From Ramazzottius varieornatus (Eukaryota; Tardigrada; Eutardigrada; Parachela; Ramazzottiidae): 64,000 bases of DNA. The notes below the pieces were generated by a model that worked only from the letters and a program-made list of their open reading frames with translations, did not search any database and was not told where the DNA came from. The position numbers and the translations under genes were made by a program. The stretch's first letter is position 1. Each line of letters opens with the position of its first letter. The DNA lies in contig BDGG01000002.1 of the NCBI GenBank assembly GCA_001949185.1, positions 8,789,990 to 8,853,989 of the forward strand. Reading direction: 5' to 3'. Positions 20,730 through 32,444 of the stretch are shown here, piece after piece.

Positions 20730-22300
20730 AACGAACCTGAATTATACAACCGCTTTTGGTCTTCCCAACACGTGAACACGGAAAGAGCGCAGCCTAGTGC
20801 TTTTTTTCTGTAATTTCGCATTCCGATTTTCCCAATTTCCTCGAAGCTCCGCCTCGGACAATACATAGTTCAAATGTGAAGGTCAGTCTTCATTACTCCG
20901 AGTTGCACTTTGTGTCTGTATTGTTGACTTTGTAGTAGTTTCTGTCCTTGCTGTAAGCACCGGAAGTGGCGCTGTAATTTGCCGATAAGCGGCATGGCGC
21001 CGGCGTTCAAAGGTTGTTACATAACCCAATATTATACCGTATGGTTTTCACCACTCTCGCATGACTAACGTTTGGGTAGCTGCGGCCCATTCCCAGTACA
21101 ACCAACCGACCTCTGACCAAATTGTTCAGGAAACCAGTTCTAAGTTTTAGGACCCCAAAGGCAAAGTTGAAGTGCCAACGCTATCTTACGTAGCAGACAT
21201 CGCGGAACACGATGGTGAAGTCCATTTGGCCGTCTGACCAGTGGTCAGATGGCTACGTCGGAAAAGTCTGAAGCGGTGCGAATTTTTCACTGAGAAAGAT
21301 TTGACGTTAGGATGACGTCATGTAGCATGAAAATGCGTAGGTATTCGTTCTGGCATCAAGCCCCCTGACGGGGATGTTTCAGTTATTGTTTACTTCTGAA
21401 ATTTTCCAGAGTGTCTTCCCAGAACATTTTTCAGAAACTTTGAACCACGGCGAGGTACGGCAAACTTACCGCACGATGCCCCTTGATATTCCCAACAACT
21501 TCAAGTCAAAAACGCTACTTCGGAAGCAAGATTGATTGTACTGGGAATGGGCCGCAGCTACCCATTTACACTTGGAGTTTGTTGCCGAAAATTTCCTCGG
21601 CTCATATACCAGCGACCTCGACGAGTGGTACGTTCTAACCATATGTTCTCTACAGCTGTTCGGACACGTGATCTTGCAGGCTTACTGCTACGCTGCTGGG
21701 CTTTCGCCACGTTATTGCACGCAAAAAAAACAATGCGATCTCATGTCTCAAAATCACAAGGGATACGACAGAAAAGAAGGGCGTCACTTACGACAGTTTT
21801 CTTGGTCATCCGTAAATATTCCCGCAGTGTCTCTTCCGGTCGATCCATCATTCCAGTCCGCTGCTCCCTCTCTACAACAAACAAACTGTGCTTCAGATAC
21901 CCGGCCTAGCCCCAGTAGCATGCCTGTCTTTCGGAGAAATTTCCACCTCAAGCCACGAATGTTAGCAGGACGAACATCTGCATCCAGTTCACTGAACTTT
22001 TTCGGCGATGAGAATTGAGAAAGAATCAGCTGGGGACTTATTTACAAAACTAAAGCTTGGTGCCATGCTCGGAGCTGAAACCGTGAAGGCGGAGCGAGGT
22101 CCAAGGACCAATTACGCGACGGGCTCTAGGCGGTCGACGAACCAAAACACTGCTTTGGACGACTAGCACGAGGTGGAGCCTCTTGCGCATATAGCGACGA
22201 TATATCTTGCGGGTTTTAAGTTTTCGCTCCTTGACTTTATGGACGTCACTTTACCTGCTGTTTCTTTCTGGGATCGTGTCTGTCCCTTTGTAGGATCGAC
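20730..22300. other. Intergenic with a 490-bp inverted-repeat element
   Basis: Holds the 5' end of the PRUNE-like gene, which I could not fix, and the element at 21074-21563. A 160-codon frame at 21536-22018 has no ATG start and no domain. Confidence 0.5.
21074..21563. repeat. 490-bp inverted-repeat element
   Basis: The left end (21074-21103) and right end (21534-21563) are reverse complements at 29 of 30 positions; the shared core is GGGTAGCTGCGGCCCATTCC. No frame inside resembles a transposase, so this is probably a non-autonomous DNA element. Target duplication is not clear. Confidence 0.7.
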
Positions 22301-22305
22301 GGAAG

Positions 22306-23955
22306 ATGGGCAAGCACGATGCCTTCTCACCAAAGGCGATCGCCAATCGGATCAAGTCGAAAGGGTTGCAGAAGCTGCGTTGGTACTGCGAAATGTGTCA
22401 GAAGCAGTGTCGCGATGCTGTAAGTGCTGTCATTATCCTCTGGCATACTGAACATTTGTCCTCATCCATGGGTCTTGTTGCAGAACGGATTCAAATGTCA
22501 CACAACCTCGGAAGCGCATCAGCGTCAGCTCTTGCTTTTCGGCGAGAATCCCAATGGCTTTCTGGGCACCTTCTCCTCGGATTTCGAGAAGGGCTACATG
22601 GACATTCTTCGTCGTCAGTACGGTGGTCGACGAGTGGCTGCCAATCAAGTCTATCAAGAGTACATCAAGGACAAGCAACATGTCCACATGAACGCCACCA
22701 AATGGATGTCTCTGACTGGCTTCGTTACATACCTGGGCAAGAGCGGTGAGTACAAACTCTGCAGTAATATCTGTTTCCGATGACATCATGCGCTATTTAA
22801 TGAGATAGCGCATGCTTCGGCTTGTTTTGCAGGGAAAGCCGTGGTGGACAACACGGAGAAGGGCTGGTTTATCAAGTACATCGAACGAGATCCCGAGGAA
22901 TTAGCGCGTCAAGAGTCTCTGAGGAGGCGGGATAAAGTTGAACTGGATGATGAGGAGAGGACGCAAAAGGCCATTTCGGAGCAAGTACAGAAGGCCCTTG
23001 AGGAACGGCCGTCGACGTCTACAGGGTACAGCGAACTACAACGCGACGAGGAGCACAAAGGTAACTCTTCGCCTTTTCTAACGTGAAACAAACTTCTCAG
23101 TTGGTTTGTGATCTTTCTTTGTAGTGAGCATCTCCTTTAAACCTGTGATAAAGAAGGAAGAAAACCCCGACGGCGAACGTCTTTCTTCCACTTCCGCTTC
23201 CGGTTCGACAGCCGAACTTAGGTACAAACGGCTTTCGTAACTTCAGTTTGATACCAGAATGAACGGTGTATCTTTTGGGAATAGGCCGCCGTTGAAGTTT
23301 AACGCTCTGAGCCAGCTGAGTCGGACGTCTGCCTTGTTACGAGAACCTTCGCTAGCCAAAAGTACAAAAAGTGGGACTACGGAAAAGCGAAAAAGCAGCT
23401 TGGAGCAGATCGTGGAAGAGGAGATCAAGAGAAAGCGTATGGAGGAAAGAAAAGATTATTGGCTGTTCGAGAACATTGTCGTCAAGTTGACAACGCGGCG
23501 ACTGGGCGATGAGTTGTGGAATAAGAAGGGAGTGGTAAAGGTAAGTTCAGCAGCTTCGTTCCTAGCGCGATGACGGCTGACGACCCCTTTCTTTTACTGT
23601 AGGAACTAAAGGACAAACATACGGCTTTGGTTGAACTGTTGGACGACAAGCACACGAGGGTACAGCTGGACGATGTTCATGTGCAGACCGTCCTACCAGC
23701 CTTGGGCCGAACGGTGATGGTAGTCAACGGACCCTACCGTGGATCGGAAGCTACACTGAATTACATCGACGAAGGCAAGAACACTGCTTGTATAAAGCTC
23801 ACTACGGTAAGTTCAGCATACTTCCAGCTTTCGGCTATCGATATTGAAACCGACTATGAACACAGTGATCATCTTTGCAGGGACGCTTCAGAGGGACTGT
23901 CGTGGAGGACGCACGGTACGATGATATCAGCAAGCTTCATGTCAAGAAAGACTAG
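22306..23955 (+). CDS. KIN: KIN17 DNA/RNA-binding protein
   Basis: Seven exons: 22306-22419, 22484-22745, 22833-23060, 23125-23221, 23258-23540, 23603-23806 and 23881-23955; 420 residues, close to the usual 390-430. The N-terminus MGKHDAFSPKAIANRIKSKG and the zinc finger WYCEMCQKQC with its paired histidines (residues 26-55) are the KIN17 signature. The winged-helix domain includes HMNATKWMSLTGFVTYLG, and the C-terminal tandem SH3/KOW part includes GRTVMVVNGPYRGSEATL. KIN17 is a nuclear protein linked to DNA replication/repair and pre-mRNA processing. The fourth intron is only 36 nt (23222-23257); reading through it meets a stop. The second intron carries a near-palindrome with arms CATGCGCTAT and ATAGCGCATG. 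Confidence 0.95.
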
Positions 23956-24322
23956 ATCGACCCGATGGGATGTAACGAAACGTTTCCTTACTGTCCTTTT
24001 CTAATTTTGCACATTCATTCTTCTCAAAGTAGCATAGCTTCAATGACTGTTTGTTTCATCAGATTCCAGTTAGTTTACAGTTTTTGTTGAAAATGGACGG
24101 AGATACGAAGGAATGCAGTGCGTCGTCCACATGCGTAAAACCCGCGCAAAAATGAAATGGGTGGATAGCGCGGATGGAGAATGCTCCTGGGTATAAAAAA
24201 ATGTTTACCGATCGGCAGGACAGACAGCGAATGGCTGCGGAAGCTAAAGCCAAAAACATCATAAATTCTACAGAAATTCTTTGAGCTAGGAAACCGGAAG
24301 CACGGCGAAGAATCAATGTGGT

Positions 24323-24526
24323 TCAGGCGTATCCTCCATCAAGATGGCTGGCGTCGGCTGCGCGCTTCCGTGCGTAGGCACCAAGGCAAGCGCAGAACCC
24401 CATAATTGTCAGCGTCAAACCCAGCATCAAGCAGATGCCGTCTCCTGCATCGAAGGCTGACACAAAGGGGCATATCCATAAGAAGGCCAACAGAACGGCG
24501 ATGAGAACAAACTGCGGGCGAAGCAT
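24323..24526 (-). CDS. SMIM30: SMIM30-like small integral membrane protein
   Basis: A single-exon 67-residue protein. A hydrophobic N-terminal segment (about residues 5-24), then AFDAGDGICLMLGL, then a second hydrophobic stretch ending FCACLGAYARKRA. The GDxxxLLLG and CACLGxYARKR pattern is characteristic of SMIM30, a microprotein with a signal-like N-terminus and one membrane span. I chose ATG 24526; a preceding CCCGCAG could be a splice acceptor, so the true start may lie upstream. It converges on KIN17 with about 370 bases between them. Confidence 0.75.
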   Translation of the reverse strand: MLRPQFVLIAVLLAFLWICPFVSAFDAGDGICLMLGLTLTIMGFCACLGAYARKRAADASHLDGGYA

Positions 24527-24599
24527 GACTCCGTCGGACAACTGGATCCTAAAACATCAGAGAGTCAGATAGTTTCCGAGTAGCCAGATCCACGACTCT

Positions 24600-26060
24600 T
24601 CTCACCTCACAAGCAGGTTCCACACTCACACTTCAAGCCGGACATAAAGCTTCCGTACGGATACCTCTGATAGGATGGATTCCTTCTTCCAGAGATGTTG
24701 ACTTTAGAGAGATGTCGATTTCAAAGAAGTGAAATTTTAGAGTTTGTCTAATGTGTTTGGTTTGACTGGGTGTGGCCTATACAGCTGCGTGCAGCGATGG
24801 ACGGATGATTTTCTCAGTGAATTATTCAGAACACAGAACGGCTCCGCAACAGAAAGTGCAGCCCAACTCGCAAACGGCAATCAGTCGATAGATCATAGAA
24901 AAATACCGTTCCAAACGTCGAGTGTTGGCCAGAAACACAACTACAAGCCCTAAAAGGCGCAAAATACAGGAAGCTTTAATCCCTATAACATTACTATACT
25001 ACTATACTACATTACAACAATTATCTCCTTAAGAGCAATATTTTAGACGTAATGCTGCGTAATAACCCCATTAGAGTGGATATATTACACATGATACTGT
25101 GTTATATACACATACGTACGTATATGTACACCGTGTCGGTGTAACATACAGTAAGAAGATGGCAGGAGAAGGGTACAAAGCAGAATTCTAAGAACATAAC
25201 ACTCATACATTACTTTGTAAAATGCAGTAAAAAGGAAGACAGCAGGATAGAGCATACGGAAGAACTTTTCAAACATTACGATCTTACATTACTATATTAG
25301 ATATTGTAACAAGGTTAGAGCGAGGAGCTCAAGGAAGAACCTTTCAAACATTACGGTCTTACATTACTTTGTGAAAATGCCCACAACAGCAAATACTTTT
25401 GCACGTAACGGTCTGCAATATCTCCATAATGATGGACACATTGCAGATGACACTGCTGAATGTGTACTGTGTAACTCGTAGTGATAAAGGTTGAGCAGAG
25501 AAGTGCAAAGATAAACGTTAACACTCGGAACACGGGGGGTACAACTCGCTTTCGCACCGCACAGTAACCGAGTTGTGGAAAATTTCTCATCCAAGTTATC
25601 TGGCCCATATTTTTGGTTTGCTTCAATCAACGGCATCCCTGTAGAACACATCTGGTAACCGATGACTAACAGTTACCCATAAATTAAAAAATTGAAGGAA
25701 GATCTATAGACAAATCGCGATTATCAGATAAATAGCGCCGCTACAGACTCACCACGTGCGGAAATAGTCCGAAAATAATCTAAAACATTCTTGGCACGAT
25801 TGTGTTCAGAATAGAAATCTTTGTGTCGTTGCGGTGACTGTCCTGTGGTCAGCAGCAAAATCGGAATTTATTTTTATCGATTCATTACTCAGCGCATCCT
25901 GTGACGTCACTGACGGGATGACTACTGGTGGCGCTGTCACTGCTACCAGATGAAAACTCCAAAATTTCATTCTTTGCGTTTTAGTGTGATACAGGTTGTT
26001 CTGCTTTCTTCATATAACTGTTCTTGATATCTGTTTCGGTTTACCGCTTGAGCATTAATT
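24600..26060. other. Gene-poor AT-rich region with imperfect direct repeats
   Basis: No supported gene. Between about 25150 and 25400 a unit is repeated roughly every 78 bases; for example GAAGAACTTTTCAAACATTA near 25259 and GAAGAACCTTTCAAACATTA near 25335, each followed by ATCTTACATTACT or GTCTTACATTACT. One TGACGTCA lies at 25902-25909. Confidence 0.5.
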
Positions 26061-26681
26061 CAGAAGAAACATGTCAGCGAAACAGGAGTTGGCGACTGCG
26101 TTTGGGAATCAAGGGTATGTACAATTCAATCTGTTTCTCACAACTGTAATCGAGTGAAGCGATCTTGTTCGTCAATATAACCTGCTGACATGCTGATTCT
26201 TCCGCGAAACTTGGTACCGTTTATCGAAGCAGTCTCACATGGACTGGAAGGCAGGGAAGCTCGTTTCGCTATCTACGCTGTTTTGAGCAGTCAGATACTG
26301 GTACTTTTTTCTTTGAAACTGCGAGAATAAAATGGGCGTCGGGAGACTATGGCCTTACCGCTGTAATTACTGTTGTTTACTGTTGATGGAATGGCGCATT
26401 TCCGACTAATTTTTCTTGTTGATTGATAAGCTGCTACTTTATTCATTGATTTGGCATGGCAGATACAGTCTGGCTCAAAATGTCGGTGATGTTCTGACCG
26501 GTAATCTTCTGTTACCATCGTATTGTACTACTGGATTAGAGTTTACTGGCGTATAAAACGATAAAAACAGATCTACTCTTTGACAAGTGATCGAACTGTT
26601 CCGTTATTGTGGTGAGGATTGTATTTACTGCAAGGATACATCCTTCATTATCGCTTAGACTTTTTTTGCCCGAATCATAGT

Positions 26682-28581
26682 ATGGACGTCGATGACGAGG
26701 ACGGTGTAAGTTCGGAGACCGGAAGCTGTGTGTCATTCCTTCCGGGAGACGATTCAGAATTGCTGGATGAGCTTGACTTGGTGGAAACCGGCGACGAGCA
26801 AACGGACACGGAAAGTGATGATGGCGACATACTGTAGCGAAGCTGGGCGAAACTGGACCTCATCTTAGTAGGAATGGTGCCGTCAAATGGGCTCGTTTTC
26901 CTACGGTCAGCGGAAAAGCTCGTTCAGTCAACCGAATGACAGGACCTGGAGGAGTGACTGCTCGAGCTCGATCCCAGGTATCGAAAATTACGGACAGTTT
27001 AGGCCTGTTTTTTACTTCTTCCATAAAAGATATTTTAATTCAATTCACGAACGAAGAGACTGAACTGCGATACGGGAAACAGTGGGCCCCTTTGGACGCT
27101 ACGGAGCTCGACGCTTACCTTGTTACTTTACTGATCCAAGGTGTTTATCATGATGGTACGGTACCTATTTCGGAGTTGTGGAGGGAGAGTGACGGGAAGA
27201 AAATTTACCAAGCTCGTATACCTCAAGAAAGATTCGCGCAGGTTACCTGCAGTTTACGATTCAACGAAAACCGTGCTCGTAATGAACGACTGAAGACAGA
27301 TAAGATGGCTCACGTGAGAGAAGTTTTCGATTTGTGGTCGGACCGTCTAAGAAGCTCCTCCTTTCCCTACCAACATATGTGTGTCGACGAACAGTTATTC
27401 CCTTTCAAAGGACGTTGCGGCTTCAAACAGTACATTCCAACCAAGCCTCGGAGTTATTACGACCTCTAGCTCTTCCTTCTTTTTTGCTGTCAAACCTCCT
27501 ACTGCTGCAACATACAGCTTTATACGGGAAAACCCGTAGGAGGAAAGGCAGAGAAGAACCAGGGGAAACGAGTGGTACTGGATCTTGTGGAACAACTCGG
27601 CAGTAGTTCAGGCCGGAATGTGACAACAGACAACTTTTTCATTTCTCTGGCCTTAGGCGAAGCTCGTCTAGAGAGAAATATATCTGTCATTATGAGCATG
27701 AGGCAGAACAAGCCGGAAATCCCATCCGCCTTCCTTGCTAGCAAACTGCGCGAAGTCTTCTCCTCGCAGTTCGGTCACACCTCAGGCTTCACTCTTGTCT
27801 TGTACGTTCCGAAGAAAGGCAAAGCGGTTATCCTCCTCAGTTCTATGCATCCCGACGCGTAAGTGATTCCATGACGTTGACACCTTTCGTCTGCTTGTCT
27901 TGTAGTGTACAGCAATGTTTGTTTTTAGCCGTGACGTCATACGTACCACTGGCGAGCGTGAGTTCTGAGACTATATCGCAAGCGACGTATGACGTCGGGT
28001 AAATTACGACATTCTGGCTCACCTATTAGCCCTTAGAATATTGCTGTCTGATGTCACAGTTCATTTCCTGTTTTTGAAGAAATGGACGAACTTTCCAACG
28101 AAGAACTACCGGAATTTGTCTATCAGTATCGATACCTTGGATCAGCTAACAGGAAACTACAGTCGTCGTCGTAAAACATGCCGTTGGCCAATGGCGTTTT
28201 ACGACCTTGTGGACATCTCTGCCCTGAACGCGTACGTAATCTGGTGCGAAGTCAATGGGGAGTGGAATCTCACATTACCAACGAGGCGTGGAATCTTCCT
28301 TCAGGAGCTGAGCAAGCAGATGATGAAACAGCAGCTTTAGCGTCGAGCGACAGTGCATTCATATCTTCGATGTTGCAGCAAAACGGAATTTCCATTCCTA
28401 TCGTTCACACTCAACTCATATTCCGTCAAAGAAATCAACCAGATGTCGGTATTGTCCAAGAAAATCTGCACGATGGACAGTGATAGTTTTTGACGTCTGC
28501 AACACTCGGGTTTGTGCTGGACATAGAATTACAAAGCAAACTGTTCTCTGTTTAGATTGTAGCAAGAAGAAGTCCAAGTGA
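26682..28581 (+). pseudogene. piggyBac transposase, inactivated
   Basis: The acidic N-terminus (26682-26837) is followed, after a frame change, by the DDE_Tnp_1_7 domain with WAPLDATELDAYL, LWSDRLR and MCVDEQLFPFKGR. One in-frame TAG at 27467-27469 replaces the Lys of the expected LKL motif; the same frame then continues through QLYTGKPVGGK and TTDNFFISLALG to 27862. The GGVDTLDQ region is eroded: several codons are lost and the frame shifts near 28125, after which DTLDQLTGNYS and WPMAFYDLVDISALNAYVIW are clear. The C-terminal Cys-rich RING-like finger (CRYC, CNTRVCAGH, CLDC) ends at 28581. No TTAA-flanked inverted termini were found, so the element is dead and probably truncated. Confidence 0.85.
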
Positions 28582-28584
28582 AGT

Positions 28585-29380
28585 GTGAATAATGGTAAAT
28601 GAAATGATTTCAAATAAAGTGGCTGAAGCTACACCCGCGTCATGTGGCGCCATATAACGGTAGTTTAGTACGTCATCGCTCGCGGCATCATCTGGGTGCA
28701 CGGTGATTGGCCGGTCTCCGCCTCTTTCATTTTGCAACCAGTTAAAAACGTGCGAAACTCAGTTGTACCCTTCGCACTCTGCAGGTACGAAATTGCTTCG
28801 TGTTCAGAGTGTTAACTTAAATAAGCAAAATTGGAATAAGACCCTACGGTCGATTTGAATTGGCGCATTAATGCCGCAAAATCACAAATTTATGTTTGCC
28901 AGTTAAATCTACAACTGTCAGCATTAAGCCCGCAGTACAATCCGCTAATTTGTTCCCGGATTTAGCGCATTCAGGAGCCAGCACATCGGGGCTTATTTTC
29001 GCAGTCTGGCTCTCACGACTGCGTATCATTGACCGTTGGTTTAATGAGGAGGTAAATTCGGAAAGTATCGCCGGAAGTGAAACATAGAGTTTCAAGTGAC
29101 CTTGTGAAACGATCAGAACTAATCACTGATCTGTCATTTCGAGACTGACATCTCAATCATCGTCAAGAATCAGAACAACAGAAAGCGGAAGTCCGATGGC
29201 AGAGGATGGTTAAGAAGCCTTTCTTCAGCAAATCTCCTAAAGAATCCGTCGTGGACTTAAATCCACCGAGAGTTCCGTGCCTTCACCGTCACCGTCTGCA
29301 ATGAGCTGAGCCTTTCTGTTGGAACTCCGAACGGTGGATTCCCAAATGTAAAGACGTCTGCAGGAGGAAAGAAGAAGTTC
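28585..29380. other. Intergenic between two dead transposons
   Basis: No gene and no matching terminal repeats seen. It probably contains the lost ends of the neighbouring transposons. Confidence 0.5.
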
Positions 29381-29386
29381 GTACTA

Positions 29387-30812
29387 TACTTGAAATTGAA
29401 ATAACCAAACGACGTCGTAATAACCCAAATAATTCGAATTGCTGCCGGAAGCTGAGTTTCGATTAATCGTAATCGTCGGGTCAGTAACGATGCACTGCTC
29501 TTCCATATGAGGGAAAAGGCCTTTTTCTGACCACTCTAAGTAGAGCGTTTTGGTCATCTTCCCGGATGTCGGAGCAGTGACATACAGATTATCAGCCTTG
29601 AACATCGTTCTCGACACGATTGGACCAAACACTCTTTTCTCTTCCTTCAGCGTTGGGAAAAGAACAGGAAGAAACGTACGCCTGCCCGGGGAGACCGCCA
29701 TCATCACAGTGTAGATATGTGTCATGGTATTCTCCGACTGGGTGATCGCTTCCACGTGTTTCACTCCAGCAGTTTCCAAAGTTCTTCCCGGTCTCATCTC
29801 ATATTCAAGGCCTGACTGATCCGCATTCCACAGACAGTCTAACCCGTACTGTGCGATCCTTGAACTGAAAAGCGAAACGCAGGCTTCAGCACTTTCCTTG
29901 ACGGGAGGCGCTTCTTGTATGCATTTCTTGGTGACGAACTTGGTTATTTTCCGGTCAACGATCCCATAATATCTAGAAAAAAATTAATTTCGTTTTTGAA
30001 GGAAATCGAAGCACAAAAAACTGTTGGTACCGTTTGAGTTTTCCGATCTAGTCTGGGGAAGCAGTGAAACCGGCCAAGTTCACCGTTTCGTTCGCAGGGA
30101 GAGCCCATCGACGTAAGTCCAAATCCTTGACCACTTGCTTTTTCCTGTTAGCGAGGAAGAACCGCTTACCGACATCCAAACGTAGAGCCTTCAACTCGTC
30201 CAGCCTGCAACCGCCTTCCACTACCTGCTTTTCTCAGTCGTACAGCTGCCGTATGCTGGTTACTTTGCCAAAACTTCTCTGAACAGTGGCCAACGTGAGA
30301 CGTTTCTCCAGTATGTAACCGCACGTTTCTTGTACTCCAAGTTGACTAACTGATCCACTGGAAGCTTGGGGTTAGGAAGTCGTGGGATGTATAGCTCATG
30401 GGAAGAAGGTTCAGTTCAGCTGGAAACAGGCTCAAGCAGTCTATCAGGTTCCGTATCAGGTCCGTCGAAGTCTGGTTCACTCCGGCCATTCAGCAGGTTG
30501 CACTGGACAACAGATGCTTCGTAATGTTCAAATGACTCGACGCGGATCTGCAGATCATACTGGAGGTCTTCTTCAACGGCATACACAGGAGTAACACTTT
30601 GGGTGATCTTCGAGTCGATGAAATCTAGGAAAGATTACGAATCAAATTAGTATCTTTTTTGTTTTTGAGCTCCAGTGCACAGCAAGAGTACCTTTAACTG
30701 TGTCGTTGAACTGCCTGTCAGCTTCGCTTGGAAAGTCGTCGATACAATAGTGCAGTTTGTAGTCCCATTCCAGCAGCTTGATAACATTCAGCAAGTTGAT
30801 GGATTCCATTTC
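29387..30812 (-). pseudogene. DDE transposase with CENP-B-type DNA-binding region, inactivated
   Basis: Read on the minus strand. A first exon starting MESINLLNVIKLLEW (ATG near 30812) joins in phase to FIDSKITQSVTPVY. After an in-frame TGA come LEYKKRAVTYWRNVSRWP and IRQLYDxEKQVVEGGCRLDE, where TGA stands for Trp; then DLRRWALPANETVNLAGFTA and ASPD followed by TAG, again at a Trp position. A catalytic part follows: YGIVDRKITKFVTKKC, CLWNADQSGLEYE (first catalytic Asp) and LYVTAPTSGKMTKTLYLEW. The order matches pogo/IS630-related transposases with an HTH/CENP-B N-terminus. Because two stops replace Trp codons and another interrupts the linker, the copy cannot be active. The second and third catalytic acids are not seen. 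Confidence 0.75.
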
Positions 30813-30940
30813 AGAGAAGCGCAGGAATGAATGAGCAAATGAGAGAAGGTTGAAAAACAACAGAAAACTTGATGAGCAGGAAGCACAGGCTCAATCAACA
30901 ACCGAATCAACCATCGAACAATCAAGTCATTGTTCATTAC

Positions 30941-30955
30941 TCTGCTTATATACCG
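30941..30955 (-). promoter_or_regulatory. TATA box upstream of the minus-strand dead transposase
   Basis: Reads GGTATATAAGCAGAG on the minus strand, about 130 bases before the ATG near 30812. It fits a promoter position for the transposase or its host fragment. Confidence 0.35.
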
Positions 30956-31389
30956 CCCTACTTTTGACGTCACTCCCGAGTCTCTGTAGTTTGTTTCAGG
31001 ATCGACGCGGGATTTAGCTCACTGGCTCAGATCCTAGAAGAGACTCTCCTCTCTCGTTCCGCCAGGACAGTGACCAAAAAGAGGTGGGGACAGGCATAAT
31101 CCCCTCGTTAGTATTGCGGCTGGATTCTCTATTAATTTTACTGTCGTAGTAAAATAACACTGATGGCATGTCGTACGTGACAGCCGACAAAATCTCGATA
31201 TTAGGCTGAGAAAATCATCCGTCCACCGCTGGCTGTGTTGATGGCTGATTGAGTTCCGTAATTGATCAACGAAGAACGAAAACAAACTCTTTGTGTTCGA
31301 ACTTTCTCACTTCGCAGCTCCTCCCGAGTCCCCAAAACAAATTTAACCTTGCCAAGCACTTTGACACAACAGAATTTGCCGATTAGGAC

Positions 31390-32336
31390 ATGGATTCTGG
31401 AATGGCGGAAGATCTTGCCGTCAGCCCGGAATCGACGGTCGGGGTTGAGGAGATACCTCGGCCTGATTTGGACGAAAGCATTCCTCCTTCCGTAAGTGAA
31501 ACTATTCTCCATGGTCTGTCACTTCCACGCCCTATGATAGACGACGTTTCGGTATGTTGCAGAAATCTATGGACCGCTCACTGGAACTGAAGAAAGAGGG
31601 AAATAGAAAGTTTGGCAGCGGGGATTTCCTGGCTGCGATCGACGTTTACAGTGAGGCACTCGATATATGTCCAGAAAATCTAGAGACTTGCAAGCATCGC
31701 TCCATCCTTCTCTCAAACAGAGCCGCCAGCTACCTTCAACTTGGTATCAAGGAAAATTACGAGGCAGCAGTTGCGGACTGCACAACAGGTAGGAACCATA
31801 AGAGCGTACCTCACACTCACAGACCTAAGCTAATGCCGCGCACGACGTCATAAGCCTTGTATGTTGATAGCATATTATGACGTCATGAGCGAATTGCAGT
31901 ATGTTAGCTGGGCAGGCAGACTGCAGTTACTACACTTCCGGTGTGATGGTGCAACTACCGTAGAGGATGGTTCCGCTACGAAGTTGTTTGTCGTGCGTTT
32001 TCGCTAGGTTTGGAACTGGACCCTGATAACGTCAAAGCACGTGTGCGGAGAGCAAAGCTGAATGAACGACTTGAAAACTTTGACGAGGCTCTTGCTGACT
32101 ACAAGCTTCTGGCCGAGCGCGACAGGACCATTCCCGGGGTCGTTGAAGCGTGCATACGTCTGCCTCCGCTCATCGAAGAACGCAACGAGAAGATGAAGAA
32201 TGAAATGATGGGCAAACTCAAGGACCTCGGGAACCTCGTGCTCAAACCCTTTGGCCTATCGACGGATAACTTCAAAATGGAACCACAAGCATCCGGTGGA
32301 TACTCGATGAAGTTCGAGCCAGGAAAGAAGAAATAA
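31390..32336 (+). CDS. TTC1: TTC1-like tetratricopeptide repeat protein
   Basis: Three exons: 31390-31491, 31563-31788 and 32008-32336; 218 residues. An acidic N-terminus is followed by three TPR units: SLELKKEGNRKFGSGDFLAA (about 38-70), the unit with LLSNRAASYLQLG (about 80-110) and LELDPDNVKARVRRAKLNE (about 111-145). The C-terminal KMKNEMMGKLKDLGNLVLKP, LSTDNFKMEP and GGYSMKFEPG are the TTC1 signature. TTC1 is a cytosolic Hsp90/Hsp70-binding and Ras/G-protein-interacting adaptor. The protein is shorter than the vertebrate form (about 290), with the difference in the acidic N-terminus. The second intron holds TGACGTCA (31878-31885). The gene faces EXOSC3 with 108 bases between stop codons. 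Confidence 0.93.
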
Positions 32337-32424
32337 TCTAACCATTTCAACCATTAGATTCGTATTCCCCCGTTGTATATGGGATAAACTTCGAACAGTT
32401 TAAACTGTACAGTCGGCCTTAAAG

Positions 32425-32430
32425 AATAAA
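32425..32430 (+). terminator. Polyadenylation signal of TTC1
   Basis: AATAAA lies 89 bases after the TTC1 stop and 15 bases before the last codon of the convergent EXOSC3 gene, so the two 3' UTRs probably overlap. Confidence 0.55.
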
Positions 32431-32444
32431 AGGTAAAAAGAATA

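Noticed and set aside
21536-22018. 160-codon plus-strand frame near the 490-bp repeat element
   Set aside because: It begins at a TTG inside the repeat arm and has no domain.
26070-26116. Possible first exon (MSAKQELATAFGNQ) spliced to the piggyBac N-terminus at about 26680
   Set aside because: The phase would fit, but the transposase is dead and nothing else supports a 560-base 5' intron.
4384-28977. 17-base identical word GGATTTAGCGCATTCAG at 4384 and 28961
   Set aside because: A single exact 17-mer pair within 64 kb is not far from chance, and flanks do not match.
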